64,000 bases of DNA from Streptomyces rimosus. GTDB taxonomy: Bacteria; Actinomycetota; Actinomycetes; Streptomycetales; Streptomycetaceae. The notes beneath the pieces are model-generated. The model had not been told where the DNA came from and did no database searches. It saw only the letters and a list, made by a program, of their open reading frames with translations. Where the stretch lies: the NCBI RefSeq assembly GCF_008704655.1, contig NZ_CP023688.1, positions 558,001 to 622,000 on the forward strand, written 5' to 3'. Positions 42,380-50,012 of the stretch are shown one piece after another. A program made the position numbers and the translations under genes. Position 1 is the stretch's first letter. Each line of letters starts with the position of its first letter.

Positions 42380-44134
42380 TCAGGCAGGTTCCGGCCCGTT
42401 CAGGCGGGCGCCCGCTTCGAGGAGCAGGGCGTGCACGAACGCCTGGGGCAGGTTGCCGCGCAGCTGGCGCTGCTCCACGTCGTACTCCTCGGCGAACAGC
42501 CCCGGCGTACCGCAGGCGCTGCGGGTCCGCTCGAACCAGCGGAAGGCGCCGACCCGGTCGCCCCCGGCCTGCGCGGCCAGCGCCATCATGAACCCGCAGA
42601 GCAGGAACGCGCCCTCGGCCTCGCCCAGCGGCCGGTCGTCGTGGCGGAACCGGTAGAGGTACCCGTCGTGGGCGAGCCGCTCCTCGATGAAACGCCGGGT
42701 GCGGTACGTACTGGGGTCGTCCGGGCGCAGGCAGCCGCGGGCCAGCGGCAGCAGCAGGGCGCCCTCGGCGCCCGCGTCGTCCTCCGCGCGCAGCCATACG
42801 CCGTCGGACCGCAGGCAGCGCCGCCGTGTCTCCGCCTCGACGGCGTCGGCCAGCGCGCTCCTGCTCCGCGCCGCCGGGCCCGGAACACTGTCGGCCAGGG
42901 CGCGCAGCCCCGCCACGATGCTCAGCCGCGAATGCGTCCACCAGCGCTTCTCCAGCTCCCAGATCCCGGCGTCCGCCTGCCGCCAGTGCTGCTCGACGCA
43001 CCGCACCGCTACCTCCGCCGCCCGCTGCCCGTCCCGGTCCAGCCGGTCGTGCCGGGCCGCCGCGGCGAACAGTTGCAGCGCTTCTCCGTACGTGTCGAGC
43101 TGGAACTGCCGGCCCGCGCGGTTGCCGACGAAGTCGCTGCCACCCGGATAGCCGACCAGGGGCAGCGGGCGTTCCTCGGCGACGGGGGCGCCGTCCACGG
43201 TGTAGGCGGGGCGGAGCCGGTCGCCGTCCTCCAGCAGACGTGCGCTCACGAACCGTACGGCCTGGTCCAGCAGCGGGTACGGGCCGTGGGCGGCCACCGC
43301 GAGCCCGGCGTAACACTGGTCGCGGATCCAGGTGTAGCGGTAGTCGTAGTTGCGTCCGGCCTCGGCGCGCTCGGGCAGGGAGGTGGTGGCGGCCGCGACC
43401 ATGCCGCCGGAGCTGCTGGTCAGGCCGTGCAGTACGGCGTAGGCGTGGCGGGCGTCGCGGGGCGCGGCGGTGTCGAGGCAGCGGGGCACGGCCTCGTGCC
43501 ATGCCGTTTCCGTCTCCCGCCACAGCCGCCGTGGATCCGGCGCGGTGCCCGGTGGCCGCCGGCCGATGTACAGGACGAGGTCGCGCTCCTGCCCCTCCGG
43601 GACGGTGAAGGCGGCCTGCCGGCCACCGCCGGGCCTGCGTTTGAGGGCCACCCCGCTGAACCGAAGATGCAGGCCGCCGCCCTCAGCGGTGTGGCCGTCC
43701 GGCGTGTCGCGTCCCTCCGCCATCACTCCGGCACCGAACTCCGGCCGCGGGTCGAGCACGAGGTGGACGCGGGCGTCGCCCCGTACGGCACGCACCCGGC
43801 GCAGCAGCACCAGACCGTCGCGGGCGGCGGGCAGGGCCAGGGCCTCCCGGCTCTCGATGACCGCCTCGTCGGTGACCCAGCGGCTGACGTGGATGAGCGT
43901 GCCGTCCTCGTAGTGGCCGCCGCGCACCCGCCAGACGTTCTGCGGCCGTACGGTGTAGTGCCCCGGCCCGCCGATCAGCGCGGAGAAGACCGCGTCGTCG
44001 TGCCAGCGCGGCGCGCACAGCCACACCAGCTCGCCCTGCGGGCCGACGACCGCGCCCCGTTCGCCGTCGCCGAGGAACGCGTAGTCGCGCAGGACGGCGG
44101 GGGCGGGCACGGCCGCGGAGAGCAGGTCTTCCAT
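42380..44134 (-). CDS. Glycoside hydrolase family 15 enzyme (glucoamylase/trehalase-like)
   Basis: The 584-residue protein starts at ATG 44134; the N-terminus VLRDYAFLGDGERGAVVGPQ resembles the beta-sandwich domain of GH15 proteins. The (alpha/alpha)6 barrel shows YDYRYTWIRDQCYAGLAVAA, VGYPGGSDFVGNRAGRQFQL, WELEKRWWTHSRLSIVAGLR and GLFAEEYDVEQRQLRGNLPQ, where the acidic EE is near the catalytic base. No signal peptide, so it is intracellular, as are the actinobacterial GH15 trehalases and dextran glucosidases. The substrate is not certain. Confidence 0.9.
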   Translation of the reverse strand: MEDLLSAAVPAPAVLRDYAFLGDGERGAVVGPQGELVWLCAPRWHDDAVFSALIGGPGHYTVRPQNVWRVRGGHYEDGTLIHVSRWVTDEAVIESREALALPAARDGLVLLRRVRAVRGDARVHLVLDPRPEFGAGVMAEGRDTPDGHTAEGGGLHLRFSGVALKRRPGGGRQAAFTVPEGQERDLVLYIGRRPPGTAPDPRRLWRETETAWHEAVPRCLDTAAPRDARHAYAVLHGLTSSSGGMVAAATTSLPERAEAGRNYDYRYTWIRDQCYAGLAVAAHGPYPLLDQAVRFVSARLLEDGDRLRPAYTVDGAPVAEERPLPLVGYPGGSDFVGNRAGRQFQLDTYGEALQLFAAAARHDRLDRDGQRAAEVAVRCVEQHWRQADAGIWELEKRWWTHSRLSIVAGLRALADSVPGPAARSRSALADAVEAETRRRCLRSDGVWLRAEDDAGAEGALLLPLARGCLRPDDPSTYRTRRFIEERLAHDGYLYRFRHDDRPLGEAEGAFLLCGFMMALAAQAGGDRVGAFRWFERTRSACGTPGLFAEEYDVEQRQLRGNLPQAFVHALLLEAGARLNGPEPA

Positions 44135-44263
44135 CTGCGTCTTTCGTCTGGTGCGCACGGCCGGGGCCGCACCGCGGCCCTCGTCCGCTCCGTAGGCGTT
44201 CGGACGCCACACCAGTACCCCGTCGCACGCGCGGCATGACCACCGGCCGCCCGAACGCCTCGC

Positions 44264-44292
44264 TTGCAGCTGTTCGAACGCCCTGCTAGCTT
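44264..44292 (+). promoter_or_regulatory. Putative promoter of the DrrAB-like operon
   Basis: TTGCAG (44264-44269) and TAGCTT (44287-44292) are 17 bases apart. This gives an mRNA leader of about 100 bases before ATG 44403. Confidence 0.5.
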
Positions 44293-44402
44293 CTGCCGCG
44301 ACATCTCACCGTAGGGTTCCGCCCTCGCCGATCAGCCTCCTCGTGTCCGGTGACACCAGGAAGGTGGGAGTCACACCGGATTTCTGACAAAGGTGTGCGG
44401 CG

Positions 44403-45431
44403 ATGGTTGCGCTTCGGCACGCGGAAACGGCTCTGGAAGCCGTCGATCTGCTCAAGACCTACTCGGCAGGCAGGAACAAACCCCCGGTCAGGGCGTTGCG
44501 GGGGCTGAGCTTCCATGCGGCGCCGGGGACCGTGTTCGGGCTCCTCGGCCCGAACGGGGCAGGCAAATCGACCACGGTGAAGATTCTCTCCACCCTGGCG
44601 GCCGCCGATTCCGGTTCGGCACGCGTCGCCGGGATCGACGTGGCGGCGGAGCCGGACCGGGTGCGCCGGGCGATCGGGGTCGTGGCCCAGCGGCCCGGCA
44701 CCGACCCGATGGCGACTGCGGCCGAGAACCTGCTGCTCGCGGGCCGCATCCACGGCATGTCCCGCCGCGACGCCACGGCGCGCGCCGGTGAACTCGTCGG
44801 CCGGTTCGGGCTGACGGACGCCGCGCACCGGCCTGTTCGTACGTACTCCGGGGGCATGGCGCGCAAGCTGGACGTGGCCCTCGGGCTGGTGCACCGCCCG
44901 CAGGTGCTCTTCCTGGACGAGCCGACGACGGGGCTGGACCCGCAGGCCCGGAGCGAGATGTGGCACGAGATCGCCACGCTGGCCGCCGACGAGCGGATGA
45001 CGGTACTGCTCACCACCCACTACCTGGACGAGGCCGACCGGCTCGCCGACCGCATCGCGATCGTCGACCACGGCACCGTCGTCGCCTCGGGCACACCCGA
45101 TGAGCTGAAGAGCGACCTGCGCGGCGACGCGGTGCTGGTCGAGCTCGCCGAGGCGGACCCCAGGGCGCGGGCGGTGCTGGAACGGGTGCCGGTGCTGCGC
45201 GACGTCACCATGGACGGGGCTACGGTACGGGGCCGCACCGACGACGGCGCCAGGGCGCTGCCGGCCGTACTGGCCGCACTCGAAGAAGCGGGATTCGCCG
45301 TCACCTCCGCCACGCTCGCCCGCCCCTCGCTCGACGACGTCTATCTCCGGCACGCCGGGCGCGGCTTCGACGCCGCCGGCGGGGGCGCGGAAGGCCCGGC
45401 GGCGGTACGGACCCTGGAGGCGGCGAAGTGA
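44403..45431 (+). CDS. DrrA-like ABC transporter ATPase
   Basis: The 342-residue protein has Walker A LLGPNGAGKSTTVKILSTL, signature TYSGGMARKLDVALGLVHRP, Walker B VLFLDEPTTGLDPQ and the switch histidine in LLTTHYLDEADRL. The C-terminal 90 residues (LERVPVLRDVTMDGATVRGR, SATLARPSLDDVYLRHAGR) are typical of DrrA/daunorubicin-type subunits, where they interact with the permease. It overlaps the permease gene by four bases. Drug or lipid export is likely; the substrate is unknown. Confidence 0.93.
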   Translation: MVALRHAETALEAVDLLKTYSAGRNKPPVRALRGLSFHAAPGTVFGLLGPNGAGKSTTVKILSTLAAADSGSARVAGIDVAAEPDRVRRAIGVVAQRPGTDPMATAAENLLLAGRIHGMSRRDATARAGELVGRFGLTDAAHRPVRTYSGGMARKLDVALGLVHRPQVLFLDEPTTGLDPQARSEMWHEIATLAADERMTVLLTTHYLDEADRLADRIAIVDHGTVVASGTPDELKSDLRGDAVLVELAEADPRARAVLERVPVLRDVTMDGATVRGRTDDGARALPAVLAALEEAGFAVTSATLARPSLDDVYLRHAGRGFDAAGGGAEGPAAVRTLEAAK

Positions 45432-46246
45432 CCACCTCGTACGCGACCTCTGCCGCCGCACGTCCGCTCACGTTTCTCACCCACACCGCACTGCTCACCG
45501 GCCGTCTGCAGCGCACGCTGTGGCGGATGCCCGCCTTCCTGGTCATCGGGCTCGTCCAGCCGGTGATCTGGCTGCTGTTGTTCGGGCAACTCTTCCGCGC
45601 GGTCGCGGACCTGCCCGGTTTCGCGTCCGGCAGCGGCGGGTTCCTGGAGTTCCTCACACCGGGCGTGGTGATGATGACCGCGCTGTTCGCCAGCGCCTGG
45701 GCGGGGACGACATACCTCCAGGACATCGACCGCGGGGTGCTGGACCGGCTGCTCACCTCGCCCGTCGGCCGCGGCGCCATGGTGTGCGCCACCCTCGTCC
45801 ACCAGGCGGTCCAGACCGTCGTCCAGAGCCTGGTCATCGTGGGCATCGCGCTGCTCGCCGGTGCCCGCTTCCCCGGCGGCGTCGTCGGCATGGGCGTCAC
45901 CGTCCTCGCCGCGGTCCTGCTGACGCTGGTCTTCTCGGCCCTGTCCGACGCCGTCGCGCTGCTGACCCGGCAGCAGGCCACGCTGACCGCGATCTCCCAG
46001 TTCACCACGCTGCCGCTGATGTTCCTCAGCTCGGCCGTCATGGATCTCGGGCTCGCGCCGGGCTGGGTCCGGGACGCCGCCGCGTACAACCCCGTGGAGT
46101 GGGCGGTCGCCGCGGCCCGGCAGGCGATGCTCGGCGGGGCCGGCCGGAGCGCTGTCCAGGGACGTCTGGCCCTGCTCGCGGCGGCGGTTCTGGTGATGGG
46201 ATTCCTGGCGACACGGGCGTTCCGGGCCTACCGGAAGTCCGCGTAA
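45428..46246 (+). CDS. DrrB-like ABC-2 type permease
   Basis: The 272-residue protein starts at GTG 45428 inside the ATPase stop. It has six membrane segments and the ABC-2 signature region ALFASAWAGTTYLQDIDRGV, LDRLLTSPVGRGAMVCATLV, and NPVEWAVAAARQAMLGG near the end. It forms the channel of the two-component exporter with the preceding ATPase. Confidence 0.93.
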   Translation: MTTSYATSAAARPLTFLTHTALLTGRLQRTLWRMPAFLVIGLVQPVIWLLLFGQLFRAVADLPGFASGSGGFLEFLTPGVVMMTALFASAWAGTTYLQDIDRGVLDRLLTSPVGRGAMVCATLVHQAVQTVVQSLVIVGIALLAGARFPGGVVGMGVTVLAAVLLTLVFSALSDAVALLTRQQATLTAISQFTTLPLMFLSSAVMDLGLAPGWVRDAAAYNPVEWAVAAARQAMLGGAGRSAVQGRLALLAAAVLVMGFLATRAFRAYRKSA

Positions 46247-46268
46247 GGGAGGCTGCTCAGCCTCGCCG

Positions 46269-46302
46269 TGCGGGGGCCGGACCGCCGACTCCGGTCCCCG
46301 CA
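46269..46302 (+). terminator. Terminator after the DrrAB-like operon
   Basis: TGCGGGGGCCGGA (46269-46281) pairs with TCCGGTCCCCGCA (46290-46302) around an eight-base loop, with one G-U pair. Confidence 0.75.
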
Positions 46303-46706
46303 GACCGCCTTGGGTGGGGAGCAGCCAAGGGGCCTCTCCTCGCGGTAGTTGAATTCCCTTGTTTCCCCTCCCCCGGCTGCTCTGCCCTTATCGGCACAGA
46401 CCCTCCCAGCAATTGGCGGGCTCATTCGGGCGCACTCAATCGCATCACTCTCCGCCCCCTCACCTCGGAGCCGTTGCGACCCGGTGGTGCCGTCGAATTC
46501 CGGAGCCGGTACAGGCCGCGTACGGGCCTGCGCCGAAGGCGGAGCGTCATCGGCGGCAGCGCGCCATGCCGCCTTCCCCCCAGGCCGGATGGGGCCCGCC
46601 GGGTGGCCGGACACCCTCCGTGTCCGCCCCGGCGGCCCGGCGGCGGCGTAATTCCACCGCCCTCGCGGATTCTTCCGGCCGGTCCGTCACTGGCCTGATT
46701 CCGTGA

Positions 46707-46735
46707 TTGACGCCGGAATTCGCGGTGCCTAGGTT
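46707..46735 (+). promoter_or_regulatory. Promoter of the GH18 gene
   Basis: TTGACG (46707-46712) and TAGGTT (46730-46735) are 17 bases apart, a near-consensus vegetative promoter about 60 bases before the start codon. Confidence 0.65.
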
Positions 46736-46794
46736 CCCTGTCGCAACGGGGGGAGAAACACACCGGAACCGGACGCCGAAAAGAAGGGGTGGAC

Positions 46795-48414
46795 ATGCCA
46801 AAGCAGTACGTCACACCGGAATGGGAATCCCCTGGCGAGTGGTACGGCACCATGAAGGCCACGGTCTGGAATTTCGAAAGCGAACCACTCGTCAACGCCG
46901 AGATCTCCTTCCGCGTGCAGTCGGACCAGAACGTCACCAACGTCTACGGACTCGTCTGGCAGCGGCAGGGCAACGTCATCACCGGACGCCTGGTGCCCGA
47001 GCGGCAGACCGTACCGCCGCACCGCGGCACCCAGGAGTTCCGGCTCGGCTTCTCCCGGTCGATGCCGGGCCCCGGCCCGCTGCCGACCGATTTCAAGATC
47101 AACGGCCAGCCTGCGGATGTGCCGGACGACCGGACCCCGCCGGGCACACCGGGCAACGTACACACGGACACGCTCGGCCCGACGCAGGTCACGCTGTCCT
47201 GGAACCCGTCCACCGACAACGTCGGCGTGATGGGTTATGAGGTGGCGTACGGCGGCCCGCAGCCCCTGCGGGTCAAGGACGAGACCGCGGTGATCTCCGG
47301 GCTGACCCCGACGACCAAGTACACGGTCCGGGTCACGGCCGTGGACCTCGCGGGCAACCGCTCCGAGCCGTCGCAGCCGCTGGAGTTCACCACGACCGAC
47401 AAGCTCCCCGACGGCGGCCCCTGGGACATGCCGCGCGCGCCGTACGTCGACTACATGGCCTGGCCGAACCCGAGCCTGCCGCAGTACGCCCAGGAATCCG
47501 GCGTGGACGGCTTCATGCTGGGCTTCATCGTCGCCAACAACAACAAGAAGCTGGCGTGGGCCGGGCAGGACGGTCCCGACTGGGAGGTCGACCAGAGCTC
47601 GTACGGCAAGAAGGACATCGAGCAGCTGGCCGCGACCGGCGGCAGGGTTGCCTTCTCCTGCGGCGGCGCCTCCGGCCGGCCGCTGGAGGCCGTCGAGACC
47701 AGCGTCACCAGGATCGTCGAGCAGTACGAGGCGTTCCTCCGCAACTACGGGGTGGCGCGCATCGACTTCGACTTCGAGGGCGACTTCCTGGCCGACGAGG
47801 CGGCGCACCTGCGGCACACCGCGGCGATCTCCCAGATCCTCGTCAAGCACCCCGGCCTCAAGGTCTCGTACACCCTCCCCGCCGACGCGCAGCCCGGTGA
47901 GGGCTCGGCGGGCTTCAGCCCGGTCGGCGTGAAGTTCCTGGCGAAGGTCGCCGCCGCCGGTATCGAACCCGGCCTGGTCAACGGCATGCTCATGGAGTTC
48001 GGGCAGAGCGCGCCGCCGGACATGTACGAGTGCTGCGTCATCGGACTGAAGGCCATGCACGGCCAGATCGGTTCGCTGTGGTCCGCCTGGGACGCCGGGA
48101 AGGTCTGGCACCGTACGGGCGCCACCCCGATGTTCGGCTGCAACATCAACAAGCGGGTCTTCACCCTCGACAACCAGCGCAGCCTGGTCGAATTCGCCCA
48201 CGAGCACCAGCTCGGCGCGCTCTCCGGCTGGGACGCCACCCGCGACCACAACCAGGGCAACCCCGACGTCCAGCCGCCGTGCACCGTCGGCTGCGACGCG
48301 TGCGACACGTACCGCTGTACCTGCGTGGACCAGCGGCCGTTCGACTTCAGCAAGCTCATCGCCCTCTACAAGAACGGCGCAGCGCCGACCATCGGGACAC
48401 AGACCCGGGTGTGA
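46795..48414 (+). CDS. GH18-like chitinase with N-terminal binding and FnIII domains, no signal peptide
   Basis: The start ATG 46795 has AAGGGG seven bases upstream; the GTG at 46789 is too close to it. The 539 residues comprise a carbohydrate-binding-like beta domain (about 1-105; EWYGTMKATVWNFESEPLVN), an FnIII domain (about 115-205; VTLSWNPSTDNVGVMGYEVA, YTVRVTAVDLAGNRSEPSQP), and a GH18-type barrel (about 215-500) with RIDFDFEGDFL, which keeps the D-x-D-x-E core. No signal peptide, Tat motif or membrane segment precedes the first domain, although the make-up is that of a secreted chitinase. A cysteine-rich end (CTVGCDACDTYRCTC) closes the protein. Confidence 0.85.
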   Translation: MPKQYVTPEWESPGEWYGTMKATVWNFESEPLVNAEISFRVQSDQNVTNVYGLVWQRQGNVITGRLVPERQTVPPHRGTQEFRLGFSRSMPGPGPLPTDFKINGQPADVPDDRTPPGTPGNVHTDTLGPTQVTLSWNPSTDNVGVMGYEVAYGGPQPLRVKDETAVISGLTPTTKYTVRVTAVDLAGNRSEPSQPLEFTTTDKLPDGGPWDMPRAPYVDYMAWPNPSLPQYAQESGVDGFMLGFIVANNNKKLAWAGQDGPDWEVDQSSYGKKDIEQLAATGGRVAFSCGGASGRPLEAVETSVTRIVEQYEAFLRNYGVARIDFDFEGDFLADEAAHLRHTAAISQILVKHPGLKVSYTLPADAQPGEGSAGFSPVGVKFLAKVAAAGIEPGLVNGMLMEFGQSAPPDMYECCVIGLKAMHGQIGSLWSAWDAGKVWHRTGATPMFGCNINKRVFTLDNQRSLVEFAHEHQLGALSGWDATRDHNQGNPDVQPPCTVGCDACDTYRCTCVDQRPFDFSKLIALYKNGAAPTIGTQTRV

Positions 48415-48432
48415 CACGCCCTCGTCCACCGG

Positions 48433-48461
48433 CGAACGGCCGCACCCGGTGCGGTCGTTCG
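48433..48461 (+). terminator. Terminator after the GH18 gene
   Basis: CGAACGGCCGCACC (48433-48446) pairs with GGTGCGGTCGTTCG (48448-48461) almost perfectly around one base, 19 bases after the stop codon. Confidence 0.7.
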
Positions 48462-48600
48462 TCCGTGTCTGATACCGAGGCGCGCGCCGGTTCCCCCTTT
48501 TGCGCCGCGGCGCAAGCTCCTTACGGCCAGGGCCTGGTCCCGGCACCGCTCCCGTAAGCGACGCCGGAACCCTGCTCCCTCTCCCCCAGCTCCCAAGCCC

Positions 48601-48843
48601 TTGGCCGCGGACTCCGCGGGGCCCCTCCCGCCCAGGGCCACGCACCGGCCACCGCCCACAGCGCCTCCCCGGCCCCCGCGCACAAACGCCGAAGCCCATC
48701 GGGCCATAGGGAGCACCTACTGCGAGTCGTGCGGCCACCTCGGTTACGACGTCGAGAACTACGCCATCGCCGCGTCGCCCAGCTGGTACCGGGGCCGCTG
48801 CCCCGTCTGCGGGCACGAGAAGGAGTTCTCCTTCACGATGTAG
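48601..48843 (+). CDS. Small zinc-ribbon protein, start uncertain
   Basis: The C-terminal part STYCESCGHLGYDVENYAIA and RGRCPVCGHEKEFSFTM has two CxxC pairs about 25 residues apart, a zinc-ribbon. The frame is open from TTG 48601 (80 residues), but residues 1-35 are proline/arginine-rich and look non-coding. The true start is probably an unrecognised codon around 48700. No partner is evident. Confidence 0.5.
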   Translation: MAADSAGPLPPRATHRPPPTAPPRPPRTNAEAHRAIGSTYCESCGHLGYDVENYAIAASPSWYRGRCPVCGHEKEFSFTM

Positions 48844-48873
48844 CCCCGGTGGAGCCCGGCCCCGGCGTCCCCC

Positions 48874-49635
48874 TCAGCCCAGACGCGCCTCCGCATAAGC
48901 CTCGATCGCGTCCCGCTGGTACGCGGCCAGGCCCGGTGCGATCGACTCGTACGCGGCGCGCCAGTGCTCGTTCTCCACGCAGGCGCGTCCGATCGCGCGG
49001 TACTCCTCGGCGCTGACCTTCCGTATGCGGGTCAGCGCACGGTGCTGCCGGTCGATCTCGGCCTGCACCGGGTCGGCCCCGGCCGGCTCCCCGGCGGCCA
49101 GCAGCTCGGCCAGCCGGACCATCTGCGCCGTACGCTCGCGCTGGTCGGCCTCGATCTCGGCCTCGCCCAGGCCCGCGTTGTGCCGCTCGATGGCGGCGGC
49201 CAGTTCGGGGAAGCCGCGCAGGCTCTTCAGGTACTGCGGCGGCCGGATGCCCTCGAACAGGTTCTCCGGCCGGTTGATGCTGACCATGGCGGTGCCGTCC
49301 TTCCTGGATCGTTCCAGTTCGCCGATCGTGCGGGACACGGTCGCGGCCAGGGCGTCCAGCCGGTCGCGTTCGGCGAGCAGCCGACGGTGGTGGCCGCGCA
49401 GCGCCTCCAGTTCGTCGACCTGCGCCGCCAGTACCCGGCCGATCTCCGCCAGCCCCAGGCCCAGTTCCCGCAGGACGAGGATCTGCTGCAACCGCAGCAA
49501 CTGCCGCTCCTCGTAGTAGCGGTGCCCGTTCGCGCCGGTCCCGGCGGGCGGCAGCAGGCCGGTGTGGTCGTAGTGGCGCAGCGTCCGTGCCGTCACACCG
49601 GACATCCGCGCCACCTCCGCGATCGGCCAGGCCAT
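48874..49635 (-). CDS. TipA-like MerR-family regulator
   Basis: The 253-residue protein starts at ATG 49635 behind GAAGGGGG. The MerR winged helix (PIAEVARMSGVTARTLRHYD, GLLPPAGTGANGHRYYEERQ) is followed by a long coiled-coil dimerisation helix, and then a TipAS-like domain (about 135-253; LRGFPELAAAIERHNAGLGE, KVSAEEYRAIGRACVENEHW). In TipA this domain binds thiopeptide antibiotics covalently. Here the family's key cysteine equivalent may be the Cys in RACVENEH. It is divergent from the nar operon across an AT-rich gap. Confidence 0.88.
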   Translation of the reverse strand: MAWPIAEVARMSGVTARTLRHYDHTGLLPPAGTGANGHRYYEERQLLRLQQILVLRELGLGLAEIGRVLAAQVDELEALRGHHRRLLAERDRLDALAATVSRTIGELERSRKDGTAMVSINRPENLFEGIRPPQYLKSLRGFPELAAAIERHNAGLGEAEIEADQRERTAQMVRLAELLAAGEPAGADPVQAEIDRQHRALTRIRKVSAEEYRAIGRACVENEHWRAAYESIAPGLAAYQRDAIEAYAEARLG

Positions 49636-50012
49636 CGCCGCCCCCTTCACGAAACGCTCGGCAGGGCCGGTTTTCCGGCCCTGGTCAGGACGGTAGAGGC
49701 TGCCGCTGCGGCAACTTCAAGGACAAAGCCCCGGCCGCGCGGGCCGACCGGTCCCGGAAACCCCCTACTTGGCCTGTCGCGGGAAACATATATCCCGCGT
49801 TGTTCGTGTCTCAAAACAAACACGCATTCGCTCTTTGCATATGTGCCCGGCATGTAGAGCAAAGCACATGGAAGCTTGTGTATAACTCTGTCCAATTGTG
49901 CTCGGCGATGTGGTTCCAGGAGCGGTTTCGGGGTCAAACTTGGGCCGGAAATGCGCCCTGCCCACTGAGCGGACACAGGGTGTCGCTGTGCGGAGAGAAG
50001 GGACGTCGGGCC
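49636..50012. promoter_or_regulatory. AT-rich control region between the TipA-like gene and narG
   Basis: From about 49780 to 49910 the sequence is much richer in A+T than the rest of the window, with short dyads such as GGGA-N8-TCCC (near 49781) and CGTGT/AACACG (near 49806-49825). On the minus strand TTGAGA-N16-TATATG near 49790-49815 could serve the MerR gene. TATAAC near 49881 could serve nar. No clear FNR-, Rex- or DevR-like site was recognised. Confidence 0.5.

Larger units (their letters stand above)
46247..46794. other. Intergenic region between the exporter operon and GH18 gene
   Basis: The gap holds a terminator hairpin (46269-46302) at its left end and the GH18 promoter (46707-46735) at its right end. 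Frames open in between have no recognisable content. Confidence 0.6.

Noticed and set aside
38248..42591. A plus-strand frame of more than 1400 codons starting in the propeller gene
   Set aside because: Only the first 280 residues are protein-like. The rest is the antisense of the FAD/Fe-S oxidoreductase, which has all its motifs on the minus strand.
46789..46791. GTG 46789 as start of the GH18 gene
   Set aside because: It lies only a base or two after the AAGGGG ribosome binding site. ATG 46795 is at normal distance.
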